A stretch of DNA of 64,000 nucleotides from Halomonas daqiaonensis (lineage in GTDB: Bacteria > Pseudomonadota > Gammaproteobacteria > Pseudomonadales > Halomonadaceae). Where the stretch lies: NCBI RefSeq assembly GCF_900109725.1, contig NZ_FOBC01000002.1, positions 180,279 through 244,278 on the forward strand, in the 5' to 3' direction. Shown here in pieces: positions 17,175-30,912 of this stretch (position 1 is its first letter; every line of letters starts with the position of its first letter). The notes under the pieces were generated by a model. It did no database searches. It was not told where the DNA came from and saw nothing but the letters and a program-made list of their open reading frames with translations. A program made the position numbers and the translations under genes.

Positions 17175-20057
17175 TCATGGCTGAGATTGGTCCAGCAATT
17201 CGCGGGCCTCCTGCCGGGCATCCGGGTCATCGGACTCGTCGATCAGACTCTCGAGCAACGCACGAGCCTGGGCGGCCGCGCCCGCGTCCAGCAGGCGCCG
17301 GGCCTCGGCCAGCGACGACGAAGCAGAAGCGGCGGCGGAAAAGTTGGCATTATCCTGCGACAACGGCGGGAAGGCCACCTCCTCGATGTCCCACTCCTCG
17401 GAAACATCGCTCTCCGATTTGCTGCCGGCTACGGTATCCGCTGTGTCGCCATCACCGGCGCCTGAAGGAGTGAACTCCACGCTGGGCTGCATGGGCGTCT
17501 CCTCGCGAGGCGCATAATGCTCCTCAAGCGTCGGCGGATTGTAGTCGATGACCTCGCGTCCGTCATCCGCCTGGCGGGTGGACAGGGAGGCTGTCGAGAA
17601 CTCTTCGGCTGTTTCCGGCTGCTCTGGTTCCGAGGGCATCTCGTGCTCACCAGGCTCTTCTAGCTCACCGCCCTTCTCTGGGGCACCGTGCTCTTGTGTC
17701 ACACCGAACGACTCGAGAGACGCCTCCTCGGTTCGCTCGTTCTCCCTGGCCGGCTCACCATCCTGGTCGAATGCCGCGACGGCCTCCAGCTGTGAGACAT
17801 CGCCTTCCTGCGCGTTCGGCTCTGGCTCCAACTCGGGAGGACGATAGCGGGCCAGCGGATCGTCCCGCTCACCAGCCGAGGATTCCTTTTCGGGCTCAGA
17901 CGAGGTGTCGGCTGATGCCCCTTCGGACTCAGCCGGGGTTGCCGAGATATCCTCCGAGGACTCTCGGGGCGAGGCCTCGTCCGTTACGGGCTCATCATCG
18001 GCTTGCGCCCCGTCAGACGCATCGGGATCATCGAAGCGACGCGGTGGAAGCTCGTCGGCCTCGGGGAAGACAGCCCGCTCGTCAGGCATGTCCGACGTGG
18101 TCTCAGCTCCCTGAGCGGATGGGGCACTGTGAGCATGACGCTCCATCAGTTGGGCTACCTGGGCCCGGACATCCGGGTCACCGCCGGCGCGGAGCAGCTC
18201 GGCCTGACGGGCTGCCGCTGCATGATCGCCCTGCTTCAGCTGCACTCCCAACAGTTTTAGCCTCAGATCTTCTCGGCTTGGCTCCTGCGCAAGGCTGGAT
18301 TCCAGCAGTTCGCGTGCCTGGTCATGACGCCCGTAAGCGATGAAGATGTCAGCCTCGTTGATCGCCTCGGCCTCGGGCATGGAGGTACGCACCGGCGCCG
18401 CTCTCTCCTGACTCTGGACTTCGGCGCTCCTTGCCTGGGAGGTGCCCGGCACCACGACGCCGTCGGTCGCCGGGTTCACTGCCCGGACCTCATCGAAAAC
18501 CGCCGGAGGCTCGCTTTCCTCGCGGCGACGACGGCGTATCAGGGCCCACAGCGCCAGCAGCGCCGCCAGACCTGCACCGCCCAGCAACAGGTTGCGACCG
18601 GTATCACCTTGATAAAGTGCGCCCCACCAAGACGCCTGCTGGGTAGATTCCGGCTCGCTGCCGGGCGCTACCACGCCACCGCTGCCTGCGGCATCTGCAC
18701 CTTGCCCCCCGGCACTCAGGGCGGCCAACTGGTCGCGCATGGCGTCGAGCTCCTCGCGCAGGTTTCCGAGCTGAGACTGCAGCTCATCACGCTCGCTGCG
18801 AACCGCCTCCAGGGCCTGGCGATTCTCGCGCCAGCGCGCTTCCAAGCGCAGCAGGCGCTGATCGTCGGTGAGCCCGCCGCTGCCCTGGAGCAGCGCCAGC
18901 ACCTCGGGGTCGATGAACGGCCCTTCTCCTTCAGCACCTTCAGCACCCGAAGGCAGTGCCAGGGAGGTATCGGCGATTTCCTCTCCCTGAGGGGCACCAG
19001 CGGTTTCGTCATCCTCTTGCTGAGCCGACTCTCCCTCGACAGGCGTCCCACCTTCGGCGGCCAGTTCAGCGTCACTGAGCAACGTAAGGCGCTGCTCCCC
19101 CTCACCACTCACGTTGTCGCCATCGTCGGAGGCAACGCTGGACGCTGTCTCCACCGCCTCTGGCTGCACTTGATCGGTAGATTCTGGCGACGCCCCTTCC
19201 TGTGCCGGGGCACTGGCCACTGCCGATGCCGTAGTATCGCTGGAGCCGCCCAGTGCCACCCGGGCTGGAGCCCCGCTACCGCGGTTGGCCCAGGCCTGAT
19301 TCATGGCCTGGACAATACGCTCGGCCTCGGCCGGTGAGCGTGTCGTGATAGCGTCGCGAGGCGGCACTACCAGCGTGAAGCCAGCCCGCATGGAATTGAT
19401 ATTGCCAGACGGGAAGACCTCCGGATTGGCCTCCACCAGGGCGACCATCATCTGATTCCTGCTGATACCGCTGTCCGGGCGCAGCCGGCCGGCCACGGCC
19501 CACAGGGTATCGCCGTTACGAACTCGGGCGGGATCTCCCGAATCGTTGCTCGAAGTTCGCGCTACCGGACGCGTCGCGGGTTCCGATGCCGGGGAAGAGG
19601 AGCTCGGCGAGGATGCGACGTCTCGCGATGAGGTCGAGGACGGCACCAGTGCCGGGAGCTGATCATAATCCGGCGGGTCGAGCAGCAGGGTCACTTCCCG
19701 CAGTTGCTGGCCGCCCGGCCAATCGAAGCGCAGCAGCAGGTCGATCCAGGGCTCACGCACGGCGCGCTCTGTGGTCAGGTCGACCACCAGGCGCCCCTGG
19801 CGTCGGGTCACGTCCATCCTCACGCTGGCGGCCAGCGGGGTGCGCGGCAGGCCCGCCGACGAGAAGGCACGCTCACCTGCCACCGAGACGTTGATAAGGT
19901 CGGCCTCGAGGCCGCTTGTGTCGGTCAAGGGGATGCTCGCCCGCAATGGCGCATTGAGCGTCGAGTTCACCTCGGGCTCCCCCAGACCCAGCGCCAGCAC
20001 CAGCGGGCTCGCGGCGGAGAGCGAAAGCAGCATGGCGAAAGTCAGCTTGCGTTTCAT
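17175..20057 (-). CDS. fimV: FimV family inner-membrane hub protein
   Basis: A protein of about 960 residues. A signal sequence (MKRKLTFAMLLSLSAASPLV) precedes the FimV N-domain (LGEPEVNSTLNAPLRASIPL). A LysM domain near residues 180-240 (NGDTLWAVAGRL to GFTLVVP) should bind peptidoglycan. A coiled coil (RLEARWRENRQALEAVRSER onward), one transmembrane helix (LLLGGAGLAALLALWALI) and a TPR-like region (ADIFIAYGRHDQARELLE) follow. A long acidic Glu/Asp/Ser region leads to the conserved C-terminal FimV repeat. In Pseudomonas FimV supports type IV pilus assembly and polar organisation. Start chosen at 20057 because AAGGGAA lies six bases upstream; an in-frame start 57 bp upstream lacks a signal peptide. 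Confidence 0.9.
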   Translation of the reverse strand: MKRKLTFAMLLSLSAASPLVLALGLGEPEVNSTLNAPLRASIPLTDTSGLEADLINVSVAGERAFSSAGLPRTPLAASVRMDVTRRQGRLVVDLTTERAVREPWIDLLLRFDWPGGQQLREVTLLLDPPDYDQLPALVPSSTSSRDVASSPSSSSPASEPATRPVARTSSNDSGDPARVRNGDTLWAVAGRLRPDSGISRNQMMVALVEANPEVFPSGNINSMRAGFTLVVPPRDAITTRSPAEAERIVQAMNQAWANRGSGAPARVALGGSSDTTASAVASAPAQEGASPESTDQVQPEAVETASSVASDDGDNVSGEGEQRLTLLSDAELAAEGGTPVEGESAQQEDDETAGAPQGEEIADTSLALPSGAEGAEGEGPFIDPEVLALLQGSGGLTDDQRLLRLEARWRENRQALEAVRSERDELQSQLGNLREELDAMRDQLAALSAGGQGADAAGSGGVVAPGSEPESTQQASWWGALYQGDTGRNLLLGGAGLAALLALWALIRRRRREESEPPAVFDEVRAVNPATDGVVVPGTSQARSAEVQSQERAAPVRTSMPEAEAINEADIFIAYGRHDQARELLESSLAQEPSREDLRLKLLGVQLKQGDHAAAARQAELLRAGGDPDVRAQVAQLMERHAHSAPSAQGAETTSDMPDERAVFPEADELPPRRFDDPDASDGAQADDEPVTDEASPRESSEDISATPAESEGASADTSSEPEKESSAGERDDPLARYRPPELEPEPNAQEGDVSQLEAVAAFDQDGEPARENERTEEASLESFGVTQEHGAPEKGGELEEPGEHEMPSEPEQPETAEEFSTASLSTRQADDGREVIDYNPPTLEEHYAPREETPMQPSVEFTPSGAGDGDTADTVAGSKSESDVSEEWDIEEVAFPPLSQDNANFSAAASASSSLAEARRLLDAGAAAQARALLESLIDESDDPDARQEARELLDQSQP

Positions 20058-20247
20058 CGAGTTCCCTTGCGTCGTTCCACTGCGCCGCGCCGAGCCCGGC
20101 GGCGACCGGTTCATATATTCTTAATCGTTATGATGACTATGTATCACATTCCCTTCGTCGATGCCCTCTCGAACCATCACCGGCCATCATACTTGCTTAC
20201 GACTAACATAAGGCATTGATAGCATGGCATGCGAACACGTGCCGACC

Positions 20248-20287
20248 AACGAAAGCGGGACGCCTTGGTTGGCGTCCCGCTTTCGTT
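20248..20287 (-). terminator. Terminator of asd
   Basis: A perfect 17-bp stem (20248-20264 with 20271-20287) with a 6-nt loop, 30 bases after the asd stop. The outer stem pairs are A/T rich (AACGAAAG with CTTTCGTT), so it can serve as a rho-independent terminator. It isolates asd from fimV. Confidence 0.8.
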
Positions 20288-20316
20288 CACACGATCATAG
20301 ACAATCGCATGACGGC

Positions 20317-21429
20317 TTACTGCTCACGCAGGATCTTCAGCATCCGCTTGAGCGGCTCAGCCGCCCCCCACAGCAGCTGGTCACCGACACTGAACGCAGA
20401 GAGATACTCGCCGCCCATCGCCAGCTTGCGCAGCCGGCCTACCGGTACGCTCATGGTGCCGGTGACGGCTGCCGGTGTCAGGCCGTCGATGGTGGCATCC
20501 TTGTCGTTGGAAATCACCTTGACCCAGTCGTTGTGACGAGCCAGACGATCCTCGATCTCGTCGATCGGAACGTCCTTCTTGAGCTTGATAGTGAAGGCCT
20601 GGCTGTGGGAACGCATGGCACCGATGCGCACGCAGAGGCCATCGATGGGGATAGGGTTGTCCTGGAGGCCGAGGATCTTGTTGCTCTCCACGGAACCCTT
20701 CCACTCTTCCTTGCTCTGACCGTTGTCCATGGCCTTGTCGATCCAGGGCAACAGGCTGCCGGCCAGCGGTGCACCGAAATTATCGGTGGGGAAATTGCCG
20801 CTACGCATGGCCGCCGTGACCTTGCGATCGATGTCGAGGATGGCACTGGCCGGATCGGCAAGCTCTTCGGCCACGCTGTCGCGCAGGCTGCCCATCTGGC
20901 CGAGCAGTTCACGCATGTGCTTGGCACCAGAGCCGGAAGCAGCCTGATAGGTCATGGAGGTCATCCACTCGATCAGGTCGGCCTCGAAGAGGCCACCGAG
21001 GCCCATCAACATCAGGCTCACGGTGCAATTGCCGCCGACGAAGGTCTTGGCACCCTTCGCCAACTGGGCGTCGATGACGTGACGGTTGACCGGATCGAGG
21101 ACGATGGTCGCTTCTTCGGCCATGCGCAGAGTGCTGGCCGCGTCGATCCAGTAACCCTTCCAGCCACTCTGGCGCAGGTCGGCGTAGACCTTATCGGTGT
21201 ACTCGCCGCCCTGGCAGGTAACGATTACATCCAGCGCCTTGAGGGCGTCCAGATCGAAGGCATCCTTCAGGGCGGGAACGTCGACGCCGACATCGGGACC
21301 GGCCTGACCGACCTGGGAAGTCGTGAAGAAGACCGGCTCGATGCCCTTGAAGTCGCCATCGTCCACCATCCGCTGCATCAGCACGGAACCGACCATGCCA
21401 CGCCAACCGACAAAACCGACTTTCAACAT
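20317..21429 (-). CDS. asd: Aspartate-semialdehyde dehydrogenase
   Basis: A 370-residue NADPH enzyme that makes aspartate semialdehyde for lysine, threonine, methionine and diaminopimelate; in halophiles it also feeds ectoine. NADP motif [18 protein letters not shown], catalytic Cys in [17 protein letters not shown], and the histidine in [15 protein letters not shown] are present. ATG at 21429 with GAGGA upstream is preferred over an in-frame start 33 bp further out. Its place between leuB and fimV matches the Pseudomonas order. Confidence 0.97.
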   Translation of the reverse strand: MLKVGFVGWRGMVGSVLMQRMVDDGDFKGIEPVFFTTSQVGQAGPDVGVDVPALKDAFDLDALKALDVIVTCQGGEYTDKVYADLRQSGWKGYWIDAASTLRMAEEATIVLDPVNRHVIDAQLAKGAKTFVGGNCTVSLMLMGLGGLFEADLIEWMTSMTYQAASGSGAKHMRELLGQMGSLRDSVAEELADPASAILDIDRKVTAAMRSGNFPTDNFGAPLAGSLLPWIDKAMDNGQSKEEWKGSVESNKILGLQDNPIPIDGLCVRIGAMRSHSQAFTIKLKKDVPIDEIEDRLARHNDWVKVISNDKDATIDGLTPAAVTGTMSVPVGRLRKLAMGGEYLSAFSVGDQLLWGAAEPLKRMLKILREQ

Positions 21430-21476
21430 GTGAAGTCCTCGAGAAATTGAATGTGAGGGCATTATACAGAAAGCCG

Positions 21477-21584
21477 CGCTGAGCGCCGAGCGCTGAGCGC
21501 CGAGTTACAATTCCGCATCGCCTCGAAAAAGGAACAAGCCAAAGGGTTTCCTTGTCGCTTGCTCCTTGTAGCTTGTAGCTGCCC
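21477..21584. repeat. Tandem 14-mer and a dispersed extragenic repeat
   Basis: Two exact 14-bp copies of CGCTGAGCGCCGAG (21477-21504) lie in the 163-bp gap between leuB and asd. They are followed by a 41-bp unit (21544-21584) ending GCTTGTAGCTGCCC. A close relative of that unit lies at 27499-27540. This looks like a dispersed extragenic repeat family. Confidence 0.5.
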
Positions 21585-21592
21585 GATAGGCG

Positions 21593-22672
21593 CTACAACG
21601 CCTCGAAAGCGGCCAGCACGGCGTCCCCCATCTCGGCGGTGGAGACGGTTCGAGTGCCCTCGGAAGCTATGTCGGCGGTCCTCAGTCCATCGTCAAGCAC
21701 CTTGCCCACGGCGTCCTCGATGCGTTGGGCGAGCGCCGGCGCGTCCAGGGAATAACGCAGCATCATGGCTACCGAGAGGATGGTGGCGAGCGGGTTGGCG
21801 ATGCCCTGCCCGGCGATGTCCGGGGCGCTGCCATGGCAGGGCTCGTACATGCCCTGACCACTCTCGTTCAGCGAAGCGGAGGGCAGCATGCCGATGGAGC
21901 CGGTGAGCATGGCCGCGGCATCCGAGAGGATGTCGCCGAACATGTTGCCGGTCACCACGACATCGAACTGCTTGGGCGCGCGCACCAGTTGCATAGCGGC
22001 ATTGTCGACGTACATGTGGGAGAGCTCGACGTCCGGGTACTCCGGCGCCAGGCGCTCCATCACCTCACGCCACAGGATGGTGACCTCGAGCACGTTGGCC
22101 TTGTCGACGCTACAGAGCTTCTTGCCACGCTTCTGCGCCATCTCAAAGGCCACGCGACCGATACGCTCGATCTCGCTTTCGGTATAGATATAGGTATTGA
22201 AACCCACCCGCTCGCCGTCGCGTTCCTCGATGCCACGCGGCTGGCCGAAGTAGATGCCGCCGGTGAGCTCGCGCACGATCATGATATCGAGACCGGCTAC
22301 CAGCTCGGGCTTGAGGCTGGAAGCAGACGCCAACTGGGGATAGGTGATGGCCGGGCGCAGGTTCCCGAACAGGCCCAGTTGCTTGCGCACGCCGAGCAGG
22401 CCCTTTTCCGGGCGCTTGGCGAGGTCCTCGATCTTGTCCCACTTGGGGCCACCCACGGCGCCCAGCAGGATACCGCGCGCCGCCTTGGCCTTCTCCAGGG
22501 TCTCGGCGGGCAGAGGCTCACCATGAACGTCATAGGCGGCGCCGCCCAGCAGCCCCTCGTCTATCTCGATATCGAGACCGCGGGCCTGGCAGGCGGCCAG
22601 GATCCGGCTGGCCTGGGCGGTGATCTCGGGGCCGATGCCGTCACCCGGCAGTACCAGAATCTTCTGAGTCAT
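21593..22672 (-). CDS. leuB: 3-isopropylmalate dehydrogenase
   Basis: A 359-residue NAD+ enzyme for the third step of leucine synthesis. It starts [16 protein letters not shown]; substrate arginines and Tyr lie in LRPAITYP and [11 protein letters not shown], and metal-binding aspartates in [14 protein letters not shown] and [15 protein letters not shown]. The gene is 179 bp downstream of leuD, a gap with a strong hairpin, so its expression may be partly separate. Confidence 0.98.
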   Translation of the reverse strand: MTQKILVLPGDGIGPEITAQASRILAACQARGLDIEIDEGLLGGAAYDVHGEPLPAETLEKAKAARGILLGAVGGPKWDKIEDLAKRPEKGLLGVRKQLGLFGNLRPAITYPQLASASSLKPELVAGLDIMIVRELTGGIYFGQPRGIEERDGERVGFNTYIYTESEIERIGRVAFEMAQKRGKKLCSVDKANVLEVTILWREVMERLAPEYPDVELSHMYVDNAAMQLVRAPKQFDVVVTGNMFGDILSDAAAMLTGSIGMLPSASLNESGQGMYEPCHGSAPDIAGQGIANPLATILSVAMMLRYSLDAPALAQRIEDAVGKVLDDGLRTADIASEGTRTVSTAEMGDAVLAAFEAL

Positions 22673-22797
22673 TACTTGATCCTTGTGCGACTAAAGCCGG
22701 GTAACAAGGGCGCCGGGGGCAGGCCGAAGAGGAGGTCCTATACCACGGATGGCATCGGTAGCGTACAGGGAAGTATTCACAGCGCCTCCTCGAAGGC

Positions 22798-22831
22798 CTG
22801 CCGCCGGATCAGCCCGCGTTCCCGGCGGCAG
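22798..22831 (-). other. Stem-loop between leuD and leuB
   Basis: A perfect 10-bp stem (CTGCCGCCGG with CCGGCGGCAG) with a 14-nt loop lies about 20 bases after the leuD stop. No clear T-run follows. It may terminate part of the leuCD transcript. The 179-bp gap holds no gene that I can see; in Pseudomonas a methyltransferase gene occupies this place. Confidence 0.4.
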
Positions 22832-22851
22832 GGTGTAAGAGGTTGTCAAGC

Positions 22852-23499
22852 CTAAGCAGAATCGCGAAACAGCCAGGGCCGCGCGGCGCGATGCTTTACC
22901 TCGAAGTCGCGGATGGCGTCCTCATCCTTCAGCGTGATGCCGATGTCGTCCAGGCCTTCCAGCAGGCAGTGCTTGCGGAACTCATCCACCTCGAATGTGA
23001 AGATCTCGCCGGAGGGCGTGATCACCCGCTGGTTCTCCAGGTCCACATCGAGCCGGTAGCCCTCGTTCGCTTCCACCTCAGCGAACAGGCGATCCACGGT
23101 CTCCTCGGGCAGGGTCACCAGCAGCAGGCCATTCTTGAAGGCGTTGTTGTAGAAGATGTCGGCAAAGCTTGGGGCAATCACCACGCGGAAGCCGAAGTCC
23201 TCCAGCGCCCAGGGCGCATGCTCGCGTGAGCTGCCGCAACCGAAGTTGCGCCGCGCCAGCAGCACGCTGGCCCCCTGGTAGCGTGGCTGGTTGAGCACGA
23301 AGTCGGGATTGAGCGGGCGCTGAGAAACATCCTGTCCCGGATAGCCTTCGTCGAGATAGCGCAACTCGTCGAAGAGATTGACGCCGAAGCCAGTGCGCTT
23401 GATCGACTTGAGGAACTGCTTGGGAATGATCAGGTCGGTATCGACGTTGGCCCGGTCGAGCGGCGCAACGAGGCCTTCGGTGCGTACGAACTGCTTCAT
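22852..23499 (-). CDS. leuD: 3-isopropylmalate dehydratase small subunit
   Basis: A 215-residue swivel-domain subunit that pairs with LeuC to isomerise 2-isopropylmalate to 3-isopropylmalate. Typical motifs are [35 protein letters not shown] and [15 protein letters not shown]. It begins 3 bp after leuC. Confidence 0.98.
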   Translation of the reverse strand: MKQFVRTEGLVAPLDRANVDTDLIIPKQFLKSIKRTGFGVNLFDELRYLDEGYPGQDVSQRPLNPDFVLNQPRYQGASVLLARRNFGCGSSREHAPWALEDFGFRVVIAPSFADIFYNNAFKNGLLLVTLPEETVDRLFAEVEANEGYRLDVDLENQRVITPSGEIFTFEVDEFRKHCLLEGLDDIGITLKDEDAIRDFEVKHRAARPWLFRDSA

Positions 23500-23502
23500 G
23501 AT

Positions 23503-24966
23503 TCAAGCCTCCTGACCCAGAGCGTCATCATTGGCGGCGCCATTGTTTCCAATCCCCCTCACATCCACGAAGTGGCCCGCGATCGCCGCGGCCGCCGCCA
23601 TGGCCGGGCTGACCAGGTGGGTGCGTCCACCGAAGCCCTGACGCCCCTCGAAGTTGCGGTTGGAGGTGGAGGCGCAATGCTCGCCCGCCCCCAGCTTGTC
23701 GGCATTCATGGCCAGGCACATGGAGCAGCCCGGCTCGCGCCACTCGAAGCCCGCCTCGATGAACACCTTGTCGAGCCCCTCCGCTTCCGCCTGGCGCTTC
23801 ACCAGGCCGGATCCCGGCACCACCATGGCCAGCATGATCGAATCGGCCACCTTCTTTCCACGCGCGACCTTGGCTGCCTCGCGAAGATCCTCGATACGCG
23901 AGTTGGTGCAGGAGCCAATGAACACCTTGTCCAAGCGGATATCGGTGATCTTCTGCTTCGGCGCCAGCCCCATGTACTCAAGGGCCCGGGTATAGCCACG
24001 CTGCATGGTTTCGTCTCCGGCCTCGGCCGGATCCGGCACCTCGCCGGAGATGCCGGTGACCATCTCGGGGCTGGTCCCCCAGGAGACCTGCGGCTCGATC
24101 TCGGCGGCGTCCAGGGTCACCACCTTGTCGAAGGCAGCATCGCCATCGGAGACCAGGTTGCGCCAGTCGTCCACCGCGGCGTCCCACTGCTCGCCGGTCG
24201 GGGCGTAGTGGCGCTCACGCAGGTAATCGATGGTGGTGTCATCCACGGCGATCAGGCCGACCCGCGCGCCGGCCTCGATGGCCATGTTGCAGACAGTCAT
24301 CCGGCCTTCCATGGAAAGCCCCTGGATGGCACTGCCGGCGAACTCGATGGCAGTGCCGGTACCGCCGGCGGTACCAATCTTGCCGATGATCGCCAGCACG
24401 ATGTCCTTGGCGGTGACGCCGGTGCCGAGCTCGCCCTCGACGCGCACCTGCATGTTTTTCATCTTCTGGGCCAGCAGGCACTGGGTGGCGAGCACATGCT
24501 CCACCTCGGAGGTGCCGATGCCGTGGGCCAGGGCCGCAAAGGCGCCATGGGTGGCGGTATGCGAGTCGCCACAGACCACGGTCATGCCCGGCAGGGTCGC
24601 GCCCTGCTCCGGGCCCACCACGTGGACGATGCCCTGGCGTGGGTCATTGATCTTGAACTCTTCGATGCCGAACTCGCCGCAGTTGTCGTCGAGAGTCTGT
24701 ACCTGGATCAATGATACGGGGTCCTTGATGCCGGCATTGCCTTCGGCTCTTTCCTTCACCGTGGTGGGCACGTTGTGGTCCGGGGTGGCCAGGTTGGCAT
24801 CGAGACGCCATGGCTTGCGCCCCGCCAGGCGCAGGCCCTCGAAGGCCTGAGGGGAAGTCACTTCGTGAAGCAGTTGACGGTCGATGTAGATCAGTGCGGT
24901 ACCGTCACCGCGCTCCTTGACGAGGTGCTGCGACCACAGCTTGTCATAGAGTGTCTGGCCTGCCAT
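23503..24966 (-). CDS. leuC: 3-isopropylmalate dehydratase large subunit
   Basis: A 487-residue aconitase-family subunit carrying a [4Fe-4S] cluster. Cluster cysteines are in [14 protein letters not shown] and the paired [33 protein letters not shown] is also diagnostic. GGGAG precedes the ATG. It is the first gene of leuCDB and is divergent from a LysR gene across 95 bp. Confidence 0.98.
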   Translation of the reverse strand: MAGQTLYDKLWSQHLVKERGDGTALIYIDRQLLHEVTSPQAFEGLRLAGRKPWRLDANLATPDHNVPTTVKERAEGNAGIKDPVSLIQVQTLDDNCGEFGIEEFKINDPRQGIVHVVGPEQGATLPGMTVVCGDSHTATHGAFAALAHGIGTSEVEHVLATQCLLAQKMKNMQVRVEGELGTGVTAKDIVLAIIGKIGTAGGTGTAIEFAGSAIQGLSMEGRMTVCNMAIEAGARVGLIAVDDTTIDYLRERHYAPTGEQWDAAVDDWRNLVSDGDAAFDKVVTLDAAEIEPQVSWGTSPEMVTGISGEVPDPAEAGDETMQRGYTRALEYMGLAPKQKITDIRLDKVFIGSCTNSRIEDLREAAKVARGKKVADSIMLAMVVPGSGLVKRQAEAEGLDKVFIEAGFEWREPGCSMCLAMNADKLGAGEHCASTSNRNFEGRQGFGGRTHLVSPAMAAAAAIAGHFVDVRGIGNNGAANDDALGQEA

Positions 24967-25082
24967 ATCATTCTCCCGGGCCTATGGCCCTTCATTAACA
25001 TGTCCGGTCATAGACATTTTCCGGCGACTCGCCCATAAAAGCAATTCATGTTATTTATGGAATGGATTCCTTAAAGGAATCC
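24967..25082. promoter_or_regulatory. leuC/LysR divergent control region
   Basis: The 95-bp gap holds an inverted repeat ATGTC-N8-GACAT at 25000-25017, which fits a LysR-type T-N11-A box. A second inverted repeat, GGATTCCTT-A-AAGGAATCC (25064-25082), overlaps the first codons of the LysR gene. Both are candidate operators for the divergent regulator. I could not fix -10/-35 boxes with confidence. Confidence 0.45.
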
Positions 25083-26000
25083 GAAATAAGCGTCAGGGAG
25101 CTGCCCATCGATACCCAGAGCCTGCAGGCCTTTCTCGCCGTAGCCGATAGCGGCAGCTTCTCCCGCGCGGCCGAGCAGTTGCACCTGACTCAGCCGGCGG
25201 TCAGCAAGCGAATCGCCGTGCTGGAAGTGCAGATCGACGCCCGGCTGTTCGACCGCATCGGCCGACGCGTGAGCCTCACCGAGGCCGGCAGGGTACTGCT
25301 TCCCCGAGCGAGGCAGATCCTGGTGATGGTCGATGACAGCCGCCGGGCGCTGGGCAACCTAGAAGGGAGCGTGGCCGGCAGCCTGACGCTGGCCACCAGC
25401 CACCATATCGGCCTGCACCGTCTGCCTCCGCTGCTCCAGGCCTATACTCGCGAACACCCCGAGGTGCGGCTCGATCTCCATTTCCTGGACTCCGAAGAGG
25501 CCTATCAGGGTGTGCTGGACGGCTCGCTGGAAATCGCCGTGGTGACCCTCGCTCCTCACCCCGATGAACAGCTGCAGGTGGTACCGGTGTGGATCGACCG
25601 ACTCTGCTTCGTCTGTGCTCCCGACCATCCTCTTGCCGAACTCGACCACCCCAGCCTGCAGACACTGTGCGAGTATGACGCCGTCCTACCCGGCCCACTC
25701 ACCTTCACTCGCGGCCTGATCGAGTCACGCTTTGCTGCCGCCGGCCTGCAACTGCCGGTAGCGCTCTCCACCAACTATCTGGAAACACTAAAGATGATGA
25801 CCGCCATCGGCCTGGGCTGGAGCCTGCTGCCGGAGCGCCTGGTGGCCGGCGAACTGCACGTGCTGGATGTCGACCATCCGCCCATCCATCGGCCGCTGGG
25901 CTACCTCGTACATCGCAGCCGCACCCTCTCCAACCCGGCCCGGGCCATGCTGGCCCAGCTCGACGCCGCCCTTGAACCGGCAGCCAGGGCGTGGAGCTGA
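25062..26000 (+). CDS. LysR-type transcriptional regulator
   Basis: A 312-residue regulator with an N-terminal winged HTH (about 17-75; DTQSLQAFLAVADSGSFSRA and LTQPAVSKRIAVLE) and a C-terminal ligand-binding domain. The N-terminus is about 16 residues longer than usual; the only ATG that keeps the HTH is at 25062 and its ribosome site is poor. Position divergent from leuC is shared with a LysR gene of Pseudomonas, so control of leuCDB by a leucine-pathway intermediate is a fair inference, not shown by sequence. Confidence 0.9.
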   Translation: MDSLKESEISVRELPIDTQSLQAFLAVADSGSFSRAAEQLHLTQPAVSKRIAVLEVQIDARLFDRIGRRVSLTEAGRVLLPRARQILVMVDDSRRALGNLEGSVAGSLTLATSHHIGLHRLPPLLQAYTREHPEVRLDLHFLDSEEAYQGVLDGSLEIAVVTLAPHPDEQLQVVPVWIDRLCFVCAPDHPLAELDHPSLQTLCEYDAVLPGPLTFTRGLIESRFAAAGLQLPVALSTNYLETLKMMTAIGLGWSLLPERLVAGELHVLDVDHPPIHRPLGYLVHRSRTLSNPARAMLAQLDAALEPAARAWS

Positions 26001-26109
26001 GCCATCGGGCGATCGCGACGGATCGCGACGCAAGTCGAGGCGTCGAACCGTTCGCTCCCACAGAGAGCCCCGTACAACATCACTGCAAATTGTTTAGACT
26101 GCTCATCTT

Positions 26110-27459
26110 TTGCGCAAGGAACCCTCGTCAGTGCCTGCCACCACCCCACCCGAGATCGTTCCCCGCCACGCCGTAGCCGGCGGGCTGGTTCTTGCCGGCC
26201 TGATCCTGCAGATAGCGCAGTTCACCGAGCTGTTCCCGCTGGCCCATGCGGTGAGCTACTGCCTGTGGCTGGCCACGGCCCTGCTGTGGATCGACATCCC
26301 CCGGCGTACTCGGCGACAAGCCGGAATACTGGCCGCCATCGGCCTGGGCCTGTTGATCCTGGCTCGTACCTGGCATGGCGCCAGGATCGACTGGCCGGGA
26401 ATCCTCGACGGCAACACCTATGTGGTCGCCATGCTGGTCGGCGTCAGCTTCATCGGGCTGATCGGCAACCTGCGCGGACGGTCACGCCCCCAGGGCAAGG
26501 CCCTGACCGGTGCCCGCGGCATGCGAGGTACCTGGCTAGGGGTCCACCTGCTCGGCTCGATTCTCAACCTCTCCACGGTGTTCATGGTCGGCGATCGCCT
26601 GGAGCGCCACGGCCCGCTCTCCACACCCCAGTTGCTGGGCCTCAACCGCGGTCTCTCCAGCGCCGCCCTCTGGTCGCCCTTCTTTGCCTCCATGGGGGTG
26701 GTGATGACCCTGGCGCCGGCGATGCACTACGCCACGATCCTCGCCTTCGGCCTGCCCCTGGCCCTGGTCTCGGGCATGCTGACGGTCGGCGAGCTCTCGC
26801 GACGCTTCGAACTGGCCGACACCGCCGGCTTCTCGCTGTCGCCGCGCAGCCTGTTGATGCCGGTGAGCATGGCAGCCCTGGTGATGCTGTTCCATTACGT
26901 CATCACGCCCAGGCTCTCCATCGTCAGCATCATCACCTTCCTGCTTCCAAGCGTGGCGCTACTTTCCAACCTGCCCAGCGGACCGCGCTGGACACTGCGT
27001 CGGATCCATCAGCACACCCTCACACGGTTGCCGGCCATGCGCGGCGAGATCTCGCTATTTCTCTGCGCGGGGCTGCTGACCGAGGGACTCTCGGGCTTCA
27101 TCAGCGCCGCCACAGGAAGCAACTGGACGCTTTTTGCCCAGTTCGGATCGCTGGAGGCCATCGCCAGCTTCCTGGCCATCGTCATCAGTGCGGTGGCTGG
27201 ATTGCACCCCATCATCGGCGTGTCGGTACTCGCCTCGATGCTGGACCTGGACGCCGGCCGCCAGACCCTCTTCGCCTTCGTGGCCCTCGCCTCCTGGGCG
27301 GTGGGCACCAGCGTCGGTCCGCTCTCCGGCATCAACCTCTCACTGCAGGGGCGATACGGTGTCAGCGGTACGGCGATGATGCGCCACAACCTCGGCTATG
27401 CGGCGGTGATGGCCTTGCTGGTGGTAGTGAGCATCATAGGGCTTGATGCCTGGCTTTGA
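26110..27459 (+). CDS. Polytopic membrane protein, possible transporter
   Basis: A protein of up to 449 residues with about eleven or twelve hydrophobic segments, so an inner-membrane transporter is likely. I do not recognise the family. Symmetry between an N-terminal GLPLALVSGML segment and a C-terminal IISAVAGLHPIIGVSVLASML half, and the glycine-rich VGTSVGPLSGINLSLQG loop, recall ion-transporter-superfamily carriers, but this is weak. Translation may start at the ATG at 26110 or at a GTG seven codons on (26131). It follows the LysR gene by 109 bp. The product is not part of the leucine pathway as far as the sequence shows. Confidence 0.7.
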   Translation: MRKEPSSVPATTPPEIVPRHAVAGGLVLAGLILQIAQFTELFPLAHAVSYCLWLATALLWIDIPRRTRRQAGILAAIGLGLLILARTWHGARIDWPGILDGNTYVVAMLVGVSFIGLIGNLRGRSRPQGKALTGARGMRGTWLGVHLLGSILNLSTVFMVGDRLERHGPLSTPQLLGLNRGLSSAALWSPFFASMGVVMTLAPAMHYATILAFGLPLALVSGMLTVGELSRRFELADTAGFSLSPRSLLMPVSMAALVMLFHYVITPRLSIVSIITFLLPSVALLSNLPSGPRWTLRRIHQHTLTRLPAMRGEISLFLCAGLLTEGLSGFISAATGSNWTLFAQFGSLEAIASFLAIVISAVAGLHPIIGVSVLASMLDLDAGRQTLFAFVALASWAVGTSVGPLSGINLSLQGRYGVSGTAMMRHNLGYAAVMALLVVVSIIGLDAWL

Positions 27460-27498
27460 AGCTGCAAGGCAGTATATGTCCCAAGCTGGAGACTAGAT

Positions 27499-30885
<3,387 letters not shown>

Positions 30886-30912
30886 CCGCCGCACCCTGAC
30901 GAGGAGAGTCCC

